This document shows positions 7,843-17,830 of a stretch of 64,000 bases of DNA, in pieces (position 1 is the first letter of the stretch; each line of letters opens with the position of its first letter). This stretch comes from Porphyromonas loveana (GTDB lineage: Bacteria; Bacteroidota; Bacteroidia; Bacteroidales; Porphyromonadaceae). The notes beneath the pieces were generated by a model, which did not search any database, was not told where the DNA came from, and saw only the letters and a list, made by a program, of their open reading frames with translations. The translations under genes were made by a program, and so were the position numbers. Location: the NCBI RefSeq assembly GCF_003096695.1, contig NZ_QEKY01000001.1, forward strand, positions 124,001 through 188,000. The letters are read 5' to 3'.

Positions 7843-9777
7843 ATGGAGCAAGAGCTACAACTGCAAACGGAGTATATCGAGAGCGACATCAAAACCCTGG
7901 AGTGGGACGAGCATATTCGCCGTCGCCCGGGTATGTACATCGGTAAGCTGGGCGACGGCACGCATGCCGACGATGGCATTTACGTACTGTTGAAAGAGGT
8001 GCTGGACAATTCGGTGGACGAATTCGTCATGGGTGCCGGCAAGCATATCGACATTACGATAGCAGACGGCACGGTCACCGTGCGCGACTACGGCCGCGGC
8101 ATCCCGCTCGGCAAGCTGGTGGACGCTACCTGCAAGATGAATACGGGAGGGAAAATCGACTCGAAAGCCTTCAAAAAATCGGTGGGGCTGAACGGCGTCG
8201 GCATCAAGGCCGTGAATGCCCTCTCTACAGACTTCGTGGTCACGGTGTGGCGCGACGGCCTGACGAAGCGCGTGCGCTACAGCCGTGCCGCACTCTTGGA
8301 GGAGACCGATCCCGAGCCATCGACCGAGCTGTCGGGTACAGAGGTGCGCTTCACGCCGGATGAGACACTTTTCCGCAACTATCGGTATGCCGAGGAGTTT
8401 GTGCTCTCGATGATCAAGAATTACACTTTCCTCAATACAGGGCTCACCTTCCTATACAACGGTAAGAAGTTCGTCAGCCGCAAGGGTTTGGAGGATCTGC
8501 TTGCCGAGAACATGACGGGTGACGCTCTCTATCCCATCATTCACCTGAGCGATACTGACATCGAGGTCGTGGTGACCCATACGCAGCAGTATGGCGATGA
8601 GTTCTACAGCTTCGTCAACGGGCAGAACACAACTCAGGGTGGGACGCACCTGAGTGCTTTTCGTGAGGCGGTGGCACGCACGATCAAGGAGTTCTACTCC
8701 AAGAATTTCGAGTACAGCGACATCCGCAGTGGCATGGCGGCAGCCATCAGCATCAAGGTGGAAGAACCTGTCTTCGAGAGTCAGACCAAGACCAAGTTGG
8801 GCAGCCGCGACATGGGGCCTGACGGTCCGTCTATTCAGAAATTTGTGGGCGACTTTCTCAAGAAAGAATTGGACGACTACCTCCACATCCATACGGAGAC
8901 GGCGGAGGAGATGCTGCGCAAGATACAGCAGAGCGAGCGCGAGCGCAAGGCCATGAGCGGAGTGACCAAGCTGGCTCGCGAGCGTGCCAAGAAGTCGAAC
9001 CTCCACAACAAAAAGCTGCGCGACTGTACCATTCACCTCAACGACCCTAAGGCCAAGGAACCGGAGCGTACCAGTATCTTCATCACCGAGGGTAATTCGG
9101 CCAGCGGTTCCATCACCACTTGTCGCGATGCGAACTATCAGGCGGTCTTCAGCCTGCGTGGTAAGCCGCTCAACTGCTTCGGTCTCACCAAAAAGGTCGT
9201 GTACGAGAACGAAGAGTTCAACCTCCTCCAGGCGGCTCTCAACATAGAAGACGGGCTGGAAGGCCTGCGTTACAACCGCGTCATCATCGCCACTGATGCC
9301 GATGACGACGGGATGCACATCCGTTTGCTCATCCTTACGTTCTTCCTACAGTTCTTCCCCGATCTTGTGCGCAAGGGACACGTTTATGTGCTGGAGACGC
9401 CGCTCTTCCGCGTATTCCTGCCACCCGAAGCCAAGAAGCAGACCTTCGGAGCCGCCCCCAAGCGCGGACGCAAGAAGGCGGAGACGGACGAACCCAAACC
9501 TGTGACCGACATATACTGCTACAACGAGGCCGAGAAGCAGGCAGCTCTCAAGCAGCTGGGCAAACGTGCCGATGTGACCCGCTTCAAGGGTTTGGGAGAG
9601 ATTTCGCCTGAGCAGTTCAAGGATTTGATTGATGAGGAGCACATTCGCCTCGAGCCGGTGAGCCTCAAGCGTGAGGATAAGATCAAGGAACTCCTCTCGT
9701 TCTACATGGGTAAGAATACGGCTGAGCGTCAGGAGTTCATCATTGACAACTTGGTTGTGGACGAAGGGGCCGTCTGA
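7843..9777 (+). CDS. parE: DNA topoisomerase IV subunit B (GyrB/ParE family)
   Basis: This 644-residue type IIA topoisomerase ATPase subunit relaxes and decatenates DNA together with a ParC partner that is not in this window. The GHKL ATPase motifs are E52/N56/D59 in [20 protein letters not shown] (82-88) and [11 protein letters not shown] (116-125). The TOPRIM domain has [11 protein letters not shown] near residue 415 and the metal-binding ATDADDDG with D485, D487 and D489. The C-terminal [12 protein letters not shown] is typical. The length fits ParE better than the longer GyrB. coaD follows after 34 nt, probably in one transcript. Confidence 0.92.
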   Translation: MEQELQLQTEYIESDIKTLEWDEHIRRRPGMYIGKLGDGTHADDGIYVLLKEVLDNSVDEFVMGAGKHIDITIADGTVTVRDYGRGIPLGKLVDATCKMNTGGKIDSKAFKKSVGLNGVGIKAVNALSTDFVVTVWRDGLTKRVRYSRAALLEETDPEPSTELSGTEVRFTPDETLFRNYRYAEEFVLSMIKNYTFLNTGLTFLYNGKKFVSRKGLEDLLAENMTGDALYPIIHLSDTDIEVVVTHTQQYGDEFYSFVNGQNTTQGGTHLSAFREAVARTIKEFYSKNFEYSDIRSGMAAAISIKVEEPVFESQTKTKLGSRDMGPDGPSIQKFVGDFLKKELDDYLHIHTETAEEMLRKIQQSERERKAMSGVTKLARERAKKSNLHNKKLRDCTIHLNDPKAKEPERTSIFITEGNSASGSITTCRDANYQAVFSLRGKPLNCFGLTKKVVYENEEFNLLQAALNIEDGLEGLRYNRVIIATDADDDGMHIRLLILTFFLQFFPDLVRKGHVYVLETPLFRVFLPPEAKKQTFGAAPKRGRKKAETDEPKPVTDIYCYNEAEKQAALKQLGKRADVTRFKGLGEISPEQFKDLIDEEHIRLEPVSLKREDKIKELLSFYMGKNTAERQEFIIDNLVVDEGAV

Positions 9778-9811
9778 TTGCGGTTCATAACCAACCTTAT
9801 TCCATAGCATT

Positions 9812-10270
9812 ATGAAAAAGACCATTGCTCTCTTTGCCGGTTCGTTCGATCCGTTTACACGAGGCCATGCCGATGTCGTTGAGCGTTCGCTGGCGCTTTT
9901 CGATGAGGTGATTATTGCCATCGGGGTCAACGAACAGAAGCGTACCCTCTACTCTGCCGACCAACGCCGCGAGCAAATAGCCCGCTACTATGCTGCCAAC
10001 ACTGCTGTGCAGGTGGTGACTTATCGCGGACTGACGGTGGATCTTGTGCGCGAAACGGGCGCTACCGTCCTCGTGCGCGGCATACGATCGGGCACAGACT
10101 TCGACTATGAGCATATGCTGTCCGACCTCAATCGTCAGCTCTCCGGCGTGGACACCGTCCTGCTCTGCACCGATGCTCGCCATTCTTTCATCAGTTCGAG
10201 CGTGGTGCGTGAGCTGATTACCTTCGGAGGAGACCCCTCTCCTTTCCTGCCGGAAGGCTTCATATTATAG
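9812..10270 (+). CDS. coaD: Phosphopantetheine adenylyltransferase
   Basis: This 152-residue cytoplasmic nucleotidyltransferase joins 4'-phosphopantetheine and ATP to make dephospho-CoA, the penultimate step of CoA synthesis. The N-terminal AGSFDPFTRGH carries the HxGH-type nucleotide motif, with GVNEQKRTLYS and VRGIRSGTDFDYEH following, and the C-terminal SFISSSVVRELITFGGD includes the ISSSxVR signature. Length is as usual for CoaD. A strong terminator follows immediately. Confidence 0.96.
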   Translation: MKKTIALFAGSFDPFTRGHADVVERSLALFDEVIIAIGVNEQKRTLYSADQRREQIARYYAANTAVQVVTYRGLTVDLVRETGATVLVRGIRSGTDFDYEHMLSDLNRQLSGVDTVLLCTDARHSFISSSVVRELITFGGDPSPFLPEGFIL

Positions 10271-10284
10271 TAGAACCTGAGACA

Positions 10285-10321
10285 AAAAAGGCCGCCCGAC
10301 AGACGTCGGGCGGCCTTTTTT
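10285..10321. terminator. Intrinsic terminator after coaD
   Basis: An 11-bp perfect GC-rich stem (10290-10300 with 10305-10315, loop AGAC) is flanked by A6 on the left and T6 on the right. It can serve both coaD and the convergent outer-membrane protein gene. Confidence 0.93.
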
Positions 10322-10351
10322 GTCGGTTGACGATGCTACGCGATGCGCAAC

Positions 10352-10978
10352 TTAGAAACGGGCAGTGAGCGTAGCCATAGCCGTTAGCATCTTGTTGCCA
10401 TTGTCATAGATGGCAGTGGCTCCGGCTCCGATGGTCTTGCTTAGATAATATTGGTAGGCGACGCGCGCTCCATAGCCGAGTCGAGTCATCGAATTGGTGT
10501 AGATATTGACGTTCGATTCTTGGTTGAGATAGGCGAAGCGGATGTTGTGCTTATTGGACAAACCTACCTGTGCCGCTATCACCAGATCGTGATCGCTGTT
10601 GTGAAAAAGCATACGCATTGGAGAGAATCCTACCACTGCCATATAACAATTGGCACTGCCTGAGTCGAAGAATGTCCAGGTCTCGTTGTTGTCGGGTGTC
10701 ACGGTTACATTGAGCGTTCCCTCGTTTTCGTTGGAGGCGTAGGAGTATGTGTCGCGAGAGCTCTGGCGAGTGGCATTGTACATAGAGATGCCCACTTCCA
10801 GAATGCTACCTATGCGATGTCCCAGATAGAACCCGTAGGTGAAACTGCCCGGCACATTGTCCGTCTCGGAATAGCCTGCTCCGATCTGCATAGACCAGGG
10901 TTTGCCAATGTCTTGAGCGCTCACATGACTACCTGTCATGCACAATAATGCTGCGATAATGAGTAGAGTTTGCTTCAT
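10352..10978 (-). CDS. Outer-membrane beta-barrel protein, hypothetical
   Basis: The protein has 208 residues with a clear signal peptide (MKQTLLIIAALLCMTGSHVSAQ, cleavage after SAQ or SA). The mature part shows alternating amphipathic strands such as WSMQIGAGYSETDN, SFTYGFYLGHRIG and YGARVAYQYYLSKT, and ends in an aromatic residue (LTARF), typical of small outer-membrane barrels. No known family is recognised. It is a single gene on the minus strand, divergent from the S41 protease and convergent with coaD. Its function is unknown. Confidence 0.8.
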   Translation of the reverse strand: MKQTLLIIAALLCMTGSHVSAQDIGKPWSMQIGAGYSETDNVPGSFTYGFYLGHRIGSILEVGISMYNATRQSSRDTYSYASNENEGTLNVTVTPDNNETWTFFDSGSANCYMAVVGFSPMRMLFHNSDHDLVIAAQVGLSNKHNIRFAYLNQESNVNIYTNSMTRLGYGARVAYQYYLSKTIGAGATAIYDNGNKMLTAMATLTARF

Positions 10979-11203
10979 ATTTTCTTGTCTTTATAAATTA
11001 AATATCTGTCGATTGCGTGCTCGAAACGGCATAACCAATACAAAAATAAAATGAAAGACTGAATATATGGAGCTAATCAATGAATGAATGCATGGTTTTT
11101 GTCGATTTTTTTGCTTTCTTATCTATTCTGTTTCTCGTGAGGATTCCAACCGGTCGATGAGGGCACTGAATATCCATTTTCCCCGTTTATGAATAAGGAA
11201 TAC

Positions 11204-11211
11204 TATCTTTG
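11204..11211 (+). promoter_or_regulatory. Putative -7 element of the S41 protease gene
   Basis: TATCTTTG matches TAnnTTTG exactly and lies 57 nt before the ATG at 11268. A TTTT at 11177-11180 is near the expected -33 position. Confidence 0.6.
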
Positions 11212-11267
11212 AATGTAGGAAGCCAAGGCGTTTGCTCTTGGAAGACGACAAGAATACAATATCGAAC

Positions 11268-12872
11268 ATGAACAAAGCAATCAAACTAATCATACTCTTA
11301 CTGATGACAACGGCGGCCGCTTCAGCGCAGAAGTTGAGCCGAGAGCTGCAGCAATCGCTCAGTAAGATGGAGATGGCTGCCTATGCCATCAGCTCGCTTT
11401 ACGTGGACAGCGTCAATAATGACAAGCTGGCCGAATATGCCATTCGGGGTATCTTGAATGAGCTGGATCCTCATTCGCTTTACACCGATGCCAAGGAGAC
11501 CAAGAGCGAATTGGAGCCGCTCAATGCGGGATTTGACGGGATTGGTGTCCAATTCAATATGCTCACGGATACGGTCTATGTGGTGCAGGTGATCGCGGGT
11601 GGCCCGTCCGAGAAAGCCGGACTGCTGGCAGGTGACCGCATCATATCGGTGAACGATACGATCATTGCAGGGGTAAAAATGAGAACCAACGACGTCATGA
11701 AGCGTCTGCGCGGGCCACGTGACAGCAAGGTGAGGCTGGGCGTGCGCCGCGGAAGCGACAGCCTGAACTTTACGGTGCAGCGAGGCCTCATACCGGTGCA
11801 TAGTCGTGAGGCTTGCTATATGGTCGATGATCGTACGGGGTATATCCGTCTGAGTCGATTTGCCCGCACGACCTATGACGAATTTGCAGAAGGTATCGCT
11901 CATCTGCGGGCTGCCGGTATGCAGCGATTGGTGCTGGATCTGCGCTTCAATGGCGGAGGCATTCTGGATCAAGCAGTCCAGATGGCGGGGACTTTCCTGC
12001 CGAAAGGCAGCACGGTGCTGACGGTGCGGAACAATCGTTCGCCTCAGATGAGCGATCGTATGGATGCACCGAGCGATAATCTGCTGCCCAAGGATATGCC
12101 ATTGGTCATATTGGTGAACGAATTTTCGGCTTCGGCCAGTGAGATATTGGTGGGAGCTATTCAGGATTGGGATAGGGGTGTGGTGATCGGTCGGCGCACC
12201 TTCGGCAAAGGACTCGTGCAGCGTCCGCTACCGTTGCAGGACGGTTCTATGATACGGCTGACTGTGGCACGCTACTATACTCCCTCGGGACGTAGCATCC
12301 AGAAGCCTTATGCCAAAGGCAACTTCAAAGCATATGAGGAGGAAATCCTTGATCGCTTCAAACGTGGTGAGTCCATCCACAGCGATAGTATCCGCTTCCC
12401 CGATTCACTCCGCTACAAGACACTCGTTACCCATCGTACGGTTTATGGCGGTGGCGGGGTCATGCCAGATCTGTTCGTCCCGACGGATTCGGCTTTGTTC
12501 AACAGGCTACACCGCGAGATGTTGAACAGAGGTGTTTTCAATCGTGCTGTGCACAAATATGTGGATGCAAACCGTAAGCAACTCAAAGAACGCTATCCCG
12601 ACAGACAGTCCTACGCCTCATTCCGCGTGCCGTCGGAGCTAACCGAAATGCTCAAGCCGCTGGCGGAAGCAGAGAAAATAGTATGGGACGATCAACTCTT
12701 TGCTGACGCTCGAGATCTTATCGAACGTCAGCTCCATGCTTATATTGCACGCGATGTGCTGGGAGAGGACGATTTCTTCTACTTCTTCAACCGTATGGAC
12801 AAGGAATACTTGCGTGCGCTCAGTCTGCTGGATGACCCTGATGAGTACAGACGCTTGCTTGGTTTGGAATAA
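11268..12872 (+). CDS. C-terminal processing peptidase, S41 family
   Basis: This 534-residue exported serine protease has a signal peptide (MNKAIKLIILLLMTTAAASAQ), an N-terminal helical region, a PDZ domain (roughly 85-170, from GIGVQFN through GDRIISVND), and the S41 catalytic core. The core includes DLRFNGGG, the serine-containing NEFSASASEI, and the lysine in RRTFGKGLVQRPL, which together give the Ser-Lys dyad. A C-terminal helical tail of about 130 residues follows. CTP proteases trim or degrade periplasmic proteins from their C-termini. ATG 11268 was chosen because it starts the signal peptide; a start at 11232 would bury it. A lipoprotein gene follows after 47 nt. Confidence 0.92.
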   Translation: MNKAIKLIILLLMTTAAASAQKLSRELQQSLSKMEMAAYAISSLYVDSVNNDKLAEYAIRGILNELDPHSLYTDAKETKSELEPLNAGFDGIGVQFNMLTDTVYVVQVIAGGPSEKAGLLAGDRIISVNDTIIAGVKMRTNDVMKRLRGPRDSKVRLGVRRGSDSLNFTVQRGLIPVHSREACYMVDDRTGYIRLSRFARTTYDEFAEGIAHLRAAGMQRLVLDLRFNGGGILDQAVQMAGTFLPKGSTVLTVRNNRSPQMSDRMDAPSDNLLPKDMPLVILVNEFSASASEILVGAIQDWDRGVVIGRRTFGKGLVQRPLPLQDGSMIRLTVARYYTPSGRSIQKPYAKGNFKAYEEEILDRFKRGESIHSDSIRFPDSLRYKTLVTHRTVYGGGGVMPDLFVPTDSALFNRLHREMLNRGVFNRAVHKYVDANRKQLKERYPDRQSYASFRVPSELTEMLKPLAEAEKIVWDDQLFADARDLIERQLHAYIARDVLGEDDFFYFFNRMDKEYLRALSLLDDPDEYRRLLGLE

Positions 12873-12919
12873 AGAGGTGGTGCAAATATCATTTATTCGT
12901 ACTGATACGTTTTTATAAT

Positions 12920-14440
12920 ATGAAAGAGATAAGTAGACTTTTTCTCGTCGTTTTGGCTGCAATAGGGTTCGTCTTGGCGAGTGGTAGTTGCTCGGATGAT
13001 TTCGATAAATATGCCGATTCGCCCAATGATCGTGCCGAATATTCTGTCGATACGGTTAAGTTCGACACCCTTTTCAGTCGTGTCAGTTCCTCCACACAGG
13101 TGCTTATGGTGTACAATCGGCTCAATCGCTCCCTTCGTTTGAGCGAAGTTGAGCTAGTCGGAGGTAAGACTCGTGGCTATCGTGTGAATGTAGATGGTCA
13201 TGTGGGGACCAAGTTTTCAGATTTGACGATCCTGCCGAAAGACAGTATGTTCATCTTTATCGAAGCAACCTTCCCCGAAGGTGAGAGTGACGACCCCGTC
13301 GAAGTGAAGGATTCGCTCCGTTTCCTCATCAACGGTCGCACGGACTTTGTCCTTTTGCAGGGTTTCAGACAGAATGTTGATGAGGTCGGCAGTCTCATTA
13401 TCGAACGGGATACGACATTCGGTGCCACAAGACCTACTTTGTTGCGGGACAGTATCGTGGTCAGATCGGGAGCAACGCTTACGTTGCCTGCCGGCAGTCG
13501 CATTTTGATGGCAAACAACGCCCACATCATGGTACGTGGCAGACTGATCGCCGAAGGAACACCCGCTCAGCGCATTATGATTGAGAATTTGCGTCACGAC
13601 CTCTTATTGCAAGATGTGCCATACACCTTGGTGCCCGGACAATGGGGCGGAATAAGCATTTCCGAGGAGAGCAAAGGCAACGAACTTCGCTATACAACAA
13701 TACGAAATGGCCGCTGGGGCATCATCGCGGAGGGAGGAACAGACGTCAGTACGCCCAAGTTGCTGATGCAGGGATGCATGGTGACCAACATAAAAGGGAC
13801 GGGCGTGGCTGCATCCGGCGGATTGATTCGGATAGAAAACTCGGAGATTAGCAATACTTCCGGCTATACGTTGGCGCTTTTCGGGAGTGTTTGCGAACTG
13901 ATTCAGAGCACGATCTGCAATTTCTACCGATGGGACACGCGTCAAGGCGAAGCCTTGCGCTATGTTTCTGCCTTTGCTCCTGAGGTTGCCGGCGGTGCAT
14001 ATATCCCTTCTTCGGGCAGTCGATTGGTTTTATCCAATAGTATTATTGATGGAAGTCGCTCTGTAGTCAAAATTGGAGACAAGGAGTCCGGAGGAGAAAT
14101 AGCCCTGTCGGATGGTTCGACGGATGGGAACGAGGCTGCCGTTCTTAGTCGCATGACGATGCGCAATAGCTATATGCGTGCTCGTTCAAGCATCCTTTCC
14201 GGAGGAATTAGCGTGATGGAAGCTGACAAGGAGAACCTCGTTGATAGTACGTACTACTGCGTGGGCTATGATTTGGAGAAGAAGAAATATAATTTCCGAT
14301 ACGACTATCATCCCTTGCCGAAGGCTCCGTTTGTGGGTTTGGCCGATCCGACAGTTATGTCAGCGTACCCCACCGATCTCACAGGGACGCCCCGTCGGAC
14401 GGCAACGGTGGGAGCCTATGAAGTGAAACCTCGCCCCTGA
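12920..14440 (+). CDS. Lipoprotein with predicted right-handed beta-helix
   Basis: The protein has 506 residues with a hydrophobic N-terminus ending in SGSC, a plausible Bacteroidota lipobox. After about 160 residues of beta-rich sequence come repeated short turns of the parallel beta-helix type: GATLTLPAGSRILM, AHIMVRGRLIAEG, GQWGGISISEES, LRYTTIRNGRWGIIAEGG and IRIENSEISNTSGYTLALFG. Such proteins often bind or cleave polysaccharide, or act as surface structural proteins, but no catalytic motif can be named. It lies between the S41 protease and ung, 46 nt before the latter, and may be cotranscribed with the protease. The lipid anchor and fold are inferred. Confidence 0.8.
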   Translation: MKEISRLFLVVLAAIGFVLASGSCSDDFDKYADSPNDRAEYSVDTVKFDTLFSRVSSSTQVLMVYNRLNRSLRLSEVELVGGKTRGYRVNVDGHVGTKFSDLTILPKDSMFIFIEATFPEGESDDPVEVKDSLRFLINGRTDFVLLQGFRQNVDEVGSLIIERDTTFGATRPTLLRDSIVVRSGATLTLPAGSRILMANNAHIMVRGRLIAEGTPAQRIMIENLRHDLLLQDVPYTLVPGQWGGISISEESKGNELRYTTIRNGRWGIIAEGGTDVSTPKLLMQGCMVTNIKGTGVAASGGLIRIENSEISNTSGYTLALFGSVCELIQSTICNFYRWDTRQGEALRYVSAFAPEVAGGAYIPSSGSRLVLSNSIIDGSRSVVKIGDKESGGEIALSDGSTDGNEAAVLSRMTMRNSYMRARSSILSGGISVMEADKENLVDSTYYCVGYDLEKKKYNFRYDYHPLPKAPFVGLADPTVMSAYPTDLTGTPRRTATVGAYEVKPRP

Positions 14441-14485
14441 AGATGAGAAAAATCATCCCCTTACCCATACGTATATAATAAGGAT

Positions 14486-15154
14486 ATGAGAGAAGTCCGA
14501 ATGGAAGAAGGTTGGAAAGCAGTCCTTAAAGAGGAGTTTTCTAAGCTGTATTTTGAGATGCTGACTGAGTTTGTACGTGGCGAATACCGAAGCGGAACGA
14601 TTTACCCGCCTGCCAAATTGGTCTTTAGGGCCTTTGATGATTGTCCTTTCGACCGCGTCAAGGTCGTTATCCTCGGACAAGATCCCTATCATGAGCTCGG
14701 ACAGGCCGAAGGATTGGCCTTCTCTGTGCCGCAGGGCGTCGCAGTGCCACCCAGTTTGCGCAACATTTGTGAAGAGATCCGCATTGATACAGGTCAGAAT
14801 GCGCACATCCAAGGCGGCAATCTCAGCTCGTGGGCAGAACAAGGGGTGCTATTGCTGAATGCAACCCTCACGGTTCGTGCCGGACAAGCGGGCAGTCACC
14901 AAGGCAAAGGGTGGGAGACCTTTACAGATGCAGCGGTAGAAGCACTGGCTCGTCGGCGCGAACATCTCGTTTTTCTCCTATGGGGCAGCTATGCACGACG
15001 TAAGGCAGCGATGATCGATCCACGGCGACATCTCATCCTCGAAGCGCCACATCCATCCCCATTATCGGCCCATCGTGGTTTCTTCGGGTGCAAGCATTTC
15101 AGTCGTGCCAATGCATATCTCACACAGCATGGCCTCACGCCTATCTGCTGGTAG
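14486..15154 (+). CDS. ung: Uracil-DNA glycosylase
   Basis: This 222-residue family 1 enzyme removes uracil from DNA at the start of base-excision repair. The water-activating D66 lies in VILGQDPYH, followed by the proline-rich SVPQGVAVPPSLRNI, and the DNA-binding loop H189 is in HPSPLSAHRGFFG. ATG 14501 is an alternative start five codons in. Length and motif order match the family fully. Confidence 0.97.
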   Translation: MREVRMEEGWKAVLKEEFSKLYFEMLTEFVRGEYRSGTIYPPAKLVFRAFDDCPFDRVKVVILGQDPYHELGQAEGLAFSVPQGVAVPPSLRNICEEIRIDTGQNAHIQGGNLSSWAEQGVLLLNATLTVRAGQAGSHQGKGWETFTDAAVEALARRREHLVFLLWGSYARRKAAMIDPRRHLILEAPHPSPLSAHRGFFGCKHFSRANAYLTQHGLTPICW

Positions 15155-15216
15155 AGAGACCTCACTATTTTCTCGAAACAATCCTGACTGAATCGTTCCT
15201 TGTTTATTCTTGCAAG

Positions 15217-16272
15217 ATGAAAAAAATGATGAAAGCACTCATCCCAACCCTTGGTATTGCTGCCGTAGCGGGGAGCATGGCTCCGGCGGCTAAGCCTGTT
15301 TCGTTTAGGGTGATGACATACAATGTGGAGAACCTCTTCGATACGTACGATGACAAAGAGAAGGATGATAACGACTTTCTTCCCGATGGGAAAATGGAGT
15401 GGACGGAGGGGCGATACAACCGCAAGCTCCGCCAGATCGCATCGGTTATCAGCGAAGTGGGGCAAGACAATTGGCCGGCATTAGTCGCATTGGCCGAGAT
15501 TGAGAACGATACTGTGATGACCAATCTGATCCGTCGCACGCATCTTGGCCGTCAAGGCTACCAATATGTAATGACCAATAGCCCAGATAACCGAGGGATA
15601 GATGTCGCATTGCTCTATTTGCCAGAGCAGTTTCAGTTAGTGCACAAGGAGGAGTTTCGCATTCATTTCCGCGAAAGCAAAGACAAACGCTCGCGTAATA
15701 TCCTGCATGCACGAGGACGTTTGGCCAATGGTGATCTGTTAGATGTGTTTGTCGGGCACTTCCCCTCGCGTAGAGGAGGGGTAGGAGAGAGCGATCCTGA
15801 CAGACACGATGCCGCCCAACTGCTACGGGATAAGAGTGATGAAATTCTAAAGTCGAGGAAGAACGCCTATATCCTCATCATGGGCGATCTGAATAGCAAC
15901 CCGTCCGAGGCTCCCCTCATACAGACGCTTCGTGCGCAGAACTCCCTGCCCAAAGATGGAAATGCCTCGATGTCACAGCTGTATAACCTAACCGGCAACC
16001 CTGTCCGGCAGACACCTCCGGGTACAACCATATATAAAGGGAAGTGGAAGCAGCTCGATCACATTATCGTATCGGGTAGTTTCTTGCGATCGGAGTCGCG
16101 TGTCCGCTATCGTGATGGCTCGGTCAAAAATGTGGTTTTGCCTCGTCTCGTCCGCGAAGCTCCGTACAACGTGTCGCGTATCGTGCCCAATCGCACTTAT
16201 CAAGGGGTGTATTACAGAGGAGGGCACAGCGACCACCTGCCAGTGGTCGCCGACTTTATAGTAGATCTTTGA
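15217..16272 (+). CDS. Exported endonuclease/exonuclease/phosphatase-fold protein
   Basis: This 351-residue protein has a short signal-like N-terminus (MKKMMKALIPTLGIAAVAGS) followed by an EEP fold. RVMTYNVENLFDTYDD holds the metal-binding Asn and the start of the active site, LAEIEND the metal-binding Glu, IMGDLNSNPSE the catalytic Asp/Asn pair, and [13 protein letters not shown] the C-terminal His. These enzymes hydrolyse phosphodiesters in nucleic acids, lipids or inositides, and the substrate here is unknown. The secreted form suits nucleic acid scavenging. Its last 17 bases overlap the convergent ispH gene, so there is no room for a conventional terminator between them. Confidence 0.88.
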   Translation: MKKMMKALIPTLGIAAVAGSMAPAAKPVSFRVMTYNVENLFDTYDDKEKDDNDFLPDGKMEWTEGRYNRKLRQIASVISEVGQDNWPALVALAEIENDTVMTNLIRRTHLGRQGYQYVMTNSPDNRGIDVALLYLPEQFQLVHKEEFRIHFRESKDKRSRNILHARGRLANGDLLDVFVGHFPSRRGGVGESDPDRHDAAQLLRDKSDEILKSRKNAYILIMGDLNSNPSEAPLIQTLRAQNSLPKDGNASMSQLYNLTGNPVRQTPPGTTIYKGKWKQLDHIIVSGSFLRSESRVRYRDGSVKNVVLPRLVREAPYNVSRIVPNRTYQGVYYRGGHSDHLPVVADFIVDL

Positions 16273-17125
16273 CCCTCGCAGCTACTGTCTCCATCTGCCA
16301 TCGAGGCGTGGAGGTAGCGCCGCAGATACCGATGTTGGAAGGCATCGGGTTCAGCATGGCGGGAGTAATGGCTTCGGGAGAGGAGATAAAGATGCTGCGG
16401 GGATTGACGTCTTGGCAGTGCTTGAATAAGATCTTTCCGTTCGAGCTCTTCTCTCCGGCGACGAAGAAGACCAGTTCGTGTGCCGCTGCAAACGCTTCGA
16501 TATGTGGTATGCGGTTAGCCACTTGACGACAGATCGTGTCGTGGTGGTCGAAAGTCACTCCGGGTTCCATCCGAGAGGCGATACATTCGATAATGTGACG
16601 AAAGCCATCCAAACTCTTGGTCGTCTGGGAAAAGAGAATCACCGGCTTGCTGTAGTCTATCTTGTCCAGCTCTTCTTCGTTTTCGATGACGATGGCCATC
16701 CCATCTGTCTGCCCCACTAATCCGTTTACTTCTGCATGTCCTCTCTTGCCGTATATTACCACCTGAGCATCCAAGTGGCGTGATCCCTCGTATCGTGACT
16801 TGATCTGATTCTGCAGGCGCAGCACCACGGGACAGGTAGCATCCACAATAGTGAGATTATTTTCTTTCGCTGCTCGGTAAATATGAGGAGGTTCGCCATG
16901 CGCGCGCAGTAGCACTTTCTTGCCTTGGAGTTTGAAGAAAGTATTGTAATCGATTGTCTCCAATCCTCGATTGCCGAGCCTTTCCACCTCCAGCGTGTTG
17001 TGTACGATGTCGCCCAGGCAGTAGAGTTTGTCCTGACTATTGTCCAACTGCTCTTCCGCCTGCCTGATGGCATTGACCACGCCGAAGCAAAAGCCCGAGC
17101 CTTCGTCTATCTCAATAGGTATCAT
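16256..17125 (-). CDS. ispH: 4-hydroxy-3-methylbut-2-enyl diphosphate reductase
   Basis: This 289-residue iron-sulfur enzyme performs the last step of the MEP isoprenoid pathway, giving IPP and DMAPP. The three cluster cysteines are in SGFCFGVV (C13), [10 protein letters not shown] (around C101) and GICGATSTP near the C-terminus. Substrate-binding histidines are in LRAHGEPP and [13 protein letters not shown] 17125 overlaps the cmk stop as ATGA, indicating translational coupling. The gene is the third of the porQ-cmk-ispH operon. Confidence 0.95.
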   Translation of the reverse strand: MIPIEIDEGSGFCFGVVNAIRQAEEQLDNSQDKLYCLGDIVHNTLEVERLGNRGLETIDYNTFFKLQGKKVLLRAHGEPPHIYRAAKENNLTIVDATCPVVLRLQNQIKSRYEGSRHLDAQVVIYGKRGHAEVNGLVGQTDGMAIVIENEEELDKIDYSKPVILFSQTTKSLDGFRHIIECIASRMEPGVTFDHHDTICRQVANRIPHIEAFAAAHELVFFVAGEKSSNGKILFKHCQDVNPRSIFISSPEAITPAMLNPMPSNIGICGATSTPRWQMETVAARVKDLL

Positions 17126-17817
17126 GCAGTGGTGATCTCTTCGAATCGCTTCAGGAGCCAAGCCTTTTGTTCGGGAATGGTTATTTCGGAGTTGTCCAAG
17201 ACGATCGCATCTTCGGCCTGTCTTAGAGGAGAGACGGCACGAGTGGAATCGATCCGATCCCGCTCTTGCAGATTGGTCAGGACTGCTTCGAAAGTCGTGG
17301 TCGTATCACCTTTGGAACGCAATTCGTCCAATCGGCGTTGTGCACGCACCTCCGGTCGTGCGGTGACGAATACCTTCATTTCCGCCTGTGGGAAGACTGT
17401 CGTGCCTATGTCACGTCCGTCCATCACGATTCCTCGTGCCTCGCCCATGGCTTGCTGCTCGCGCACCATCGCTTCGCGCACGAAGTCAAGGGTGGCGATG
17501 GGGCTTACTTTGGCCGACACTTCCATCCCGCGTATTTCGCGCTCTACGTTTTCCCCGTTCAGATAGGTCTCGGGAAGTTTCGTCTCGGGGTTGAGTCGGA
17601 ACGTAATACGAACCTGCTCCATCTCTCTGCGGAGTGTTTCGGTGTCAAGCTTCTCGCCCTGCCACAGTCCGCGACGGATGCTGTAGAGCGTGACGGCGCG
17701 GTACATGGCACCGGTGTCCACGTAAACATAGCCGATGGCTTGCGCCAGGTCCTTGGCCATGGTGCTCTTGCCGCAAGAGCTGTGGCCGTCTATTGCGATA
17801 ATAATAGGATGTGTCAT
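17122..17817 (-). CDS. cmk: Cytidylate kinase
   Basis: This 231-residue kinase phosphorylates CMP and dCMP. The P-loop GHSSCGKST spans residues 11-19, followed by [14 protein letters not shown], the NMP-binding [16 protein letters not shown] and the LID-like RAQRRLDEL. It starts 13 nt after porQ and overlaps ispH by 4 nt. The same gene order next to porQ is, as I recall, found in P. gingivalis. Confidence 0.96.
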   Translation of the reverse strand: MTHPIIIAIDGHSSCGKSTMAKDLAQAIGYVYVDTGAMYRAVTLYSIRRGLWQGEKLDTETLRREMEQVRITFRLNPETKLPETYLNGENVEREIRGMEVSAKVSPIATLDFVREAMVREQQAMGEARGIVMDGRDIGTTVFPQAEMKVFVTARPEVRAQRRLDELRSKGDTTTTFEAVLTNLQERDRIDSTRAVSPLRQAEDAIVLDNSEITIPEQKAWLLKRFEEITTA

Positions 17818-17830
17818 GAAAGAGGGATCA

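Noticed and set aside
8452-9318. 288-codon minus-strand open frame
   Set aside because: Antisense to parE; Val/Leu-rich shadow typical of high-GC codons read in reverse.
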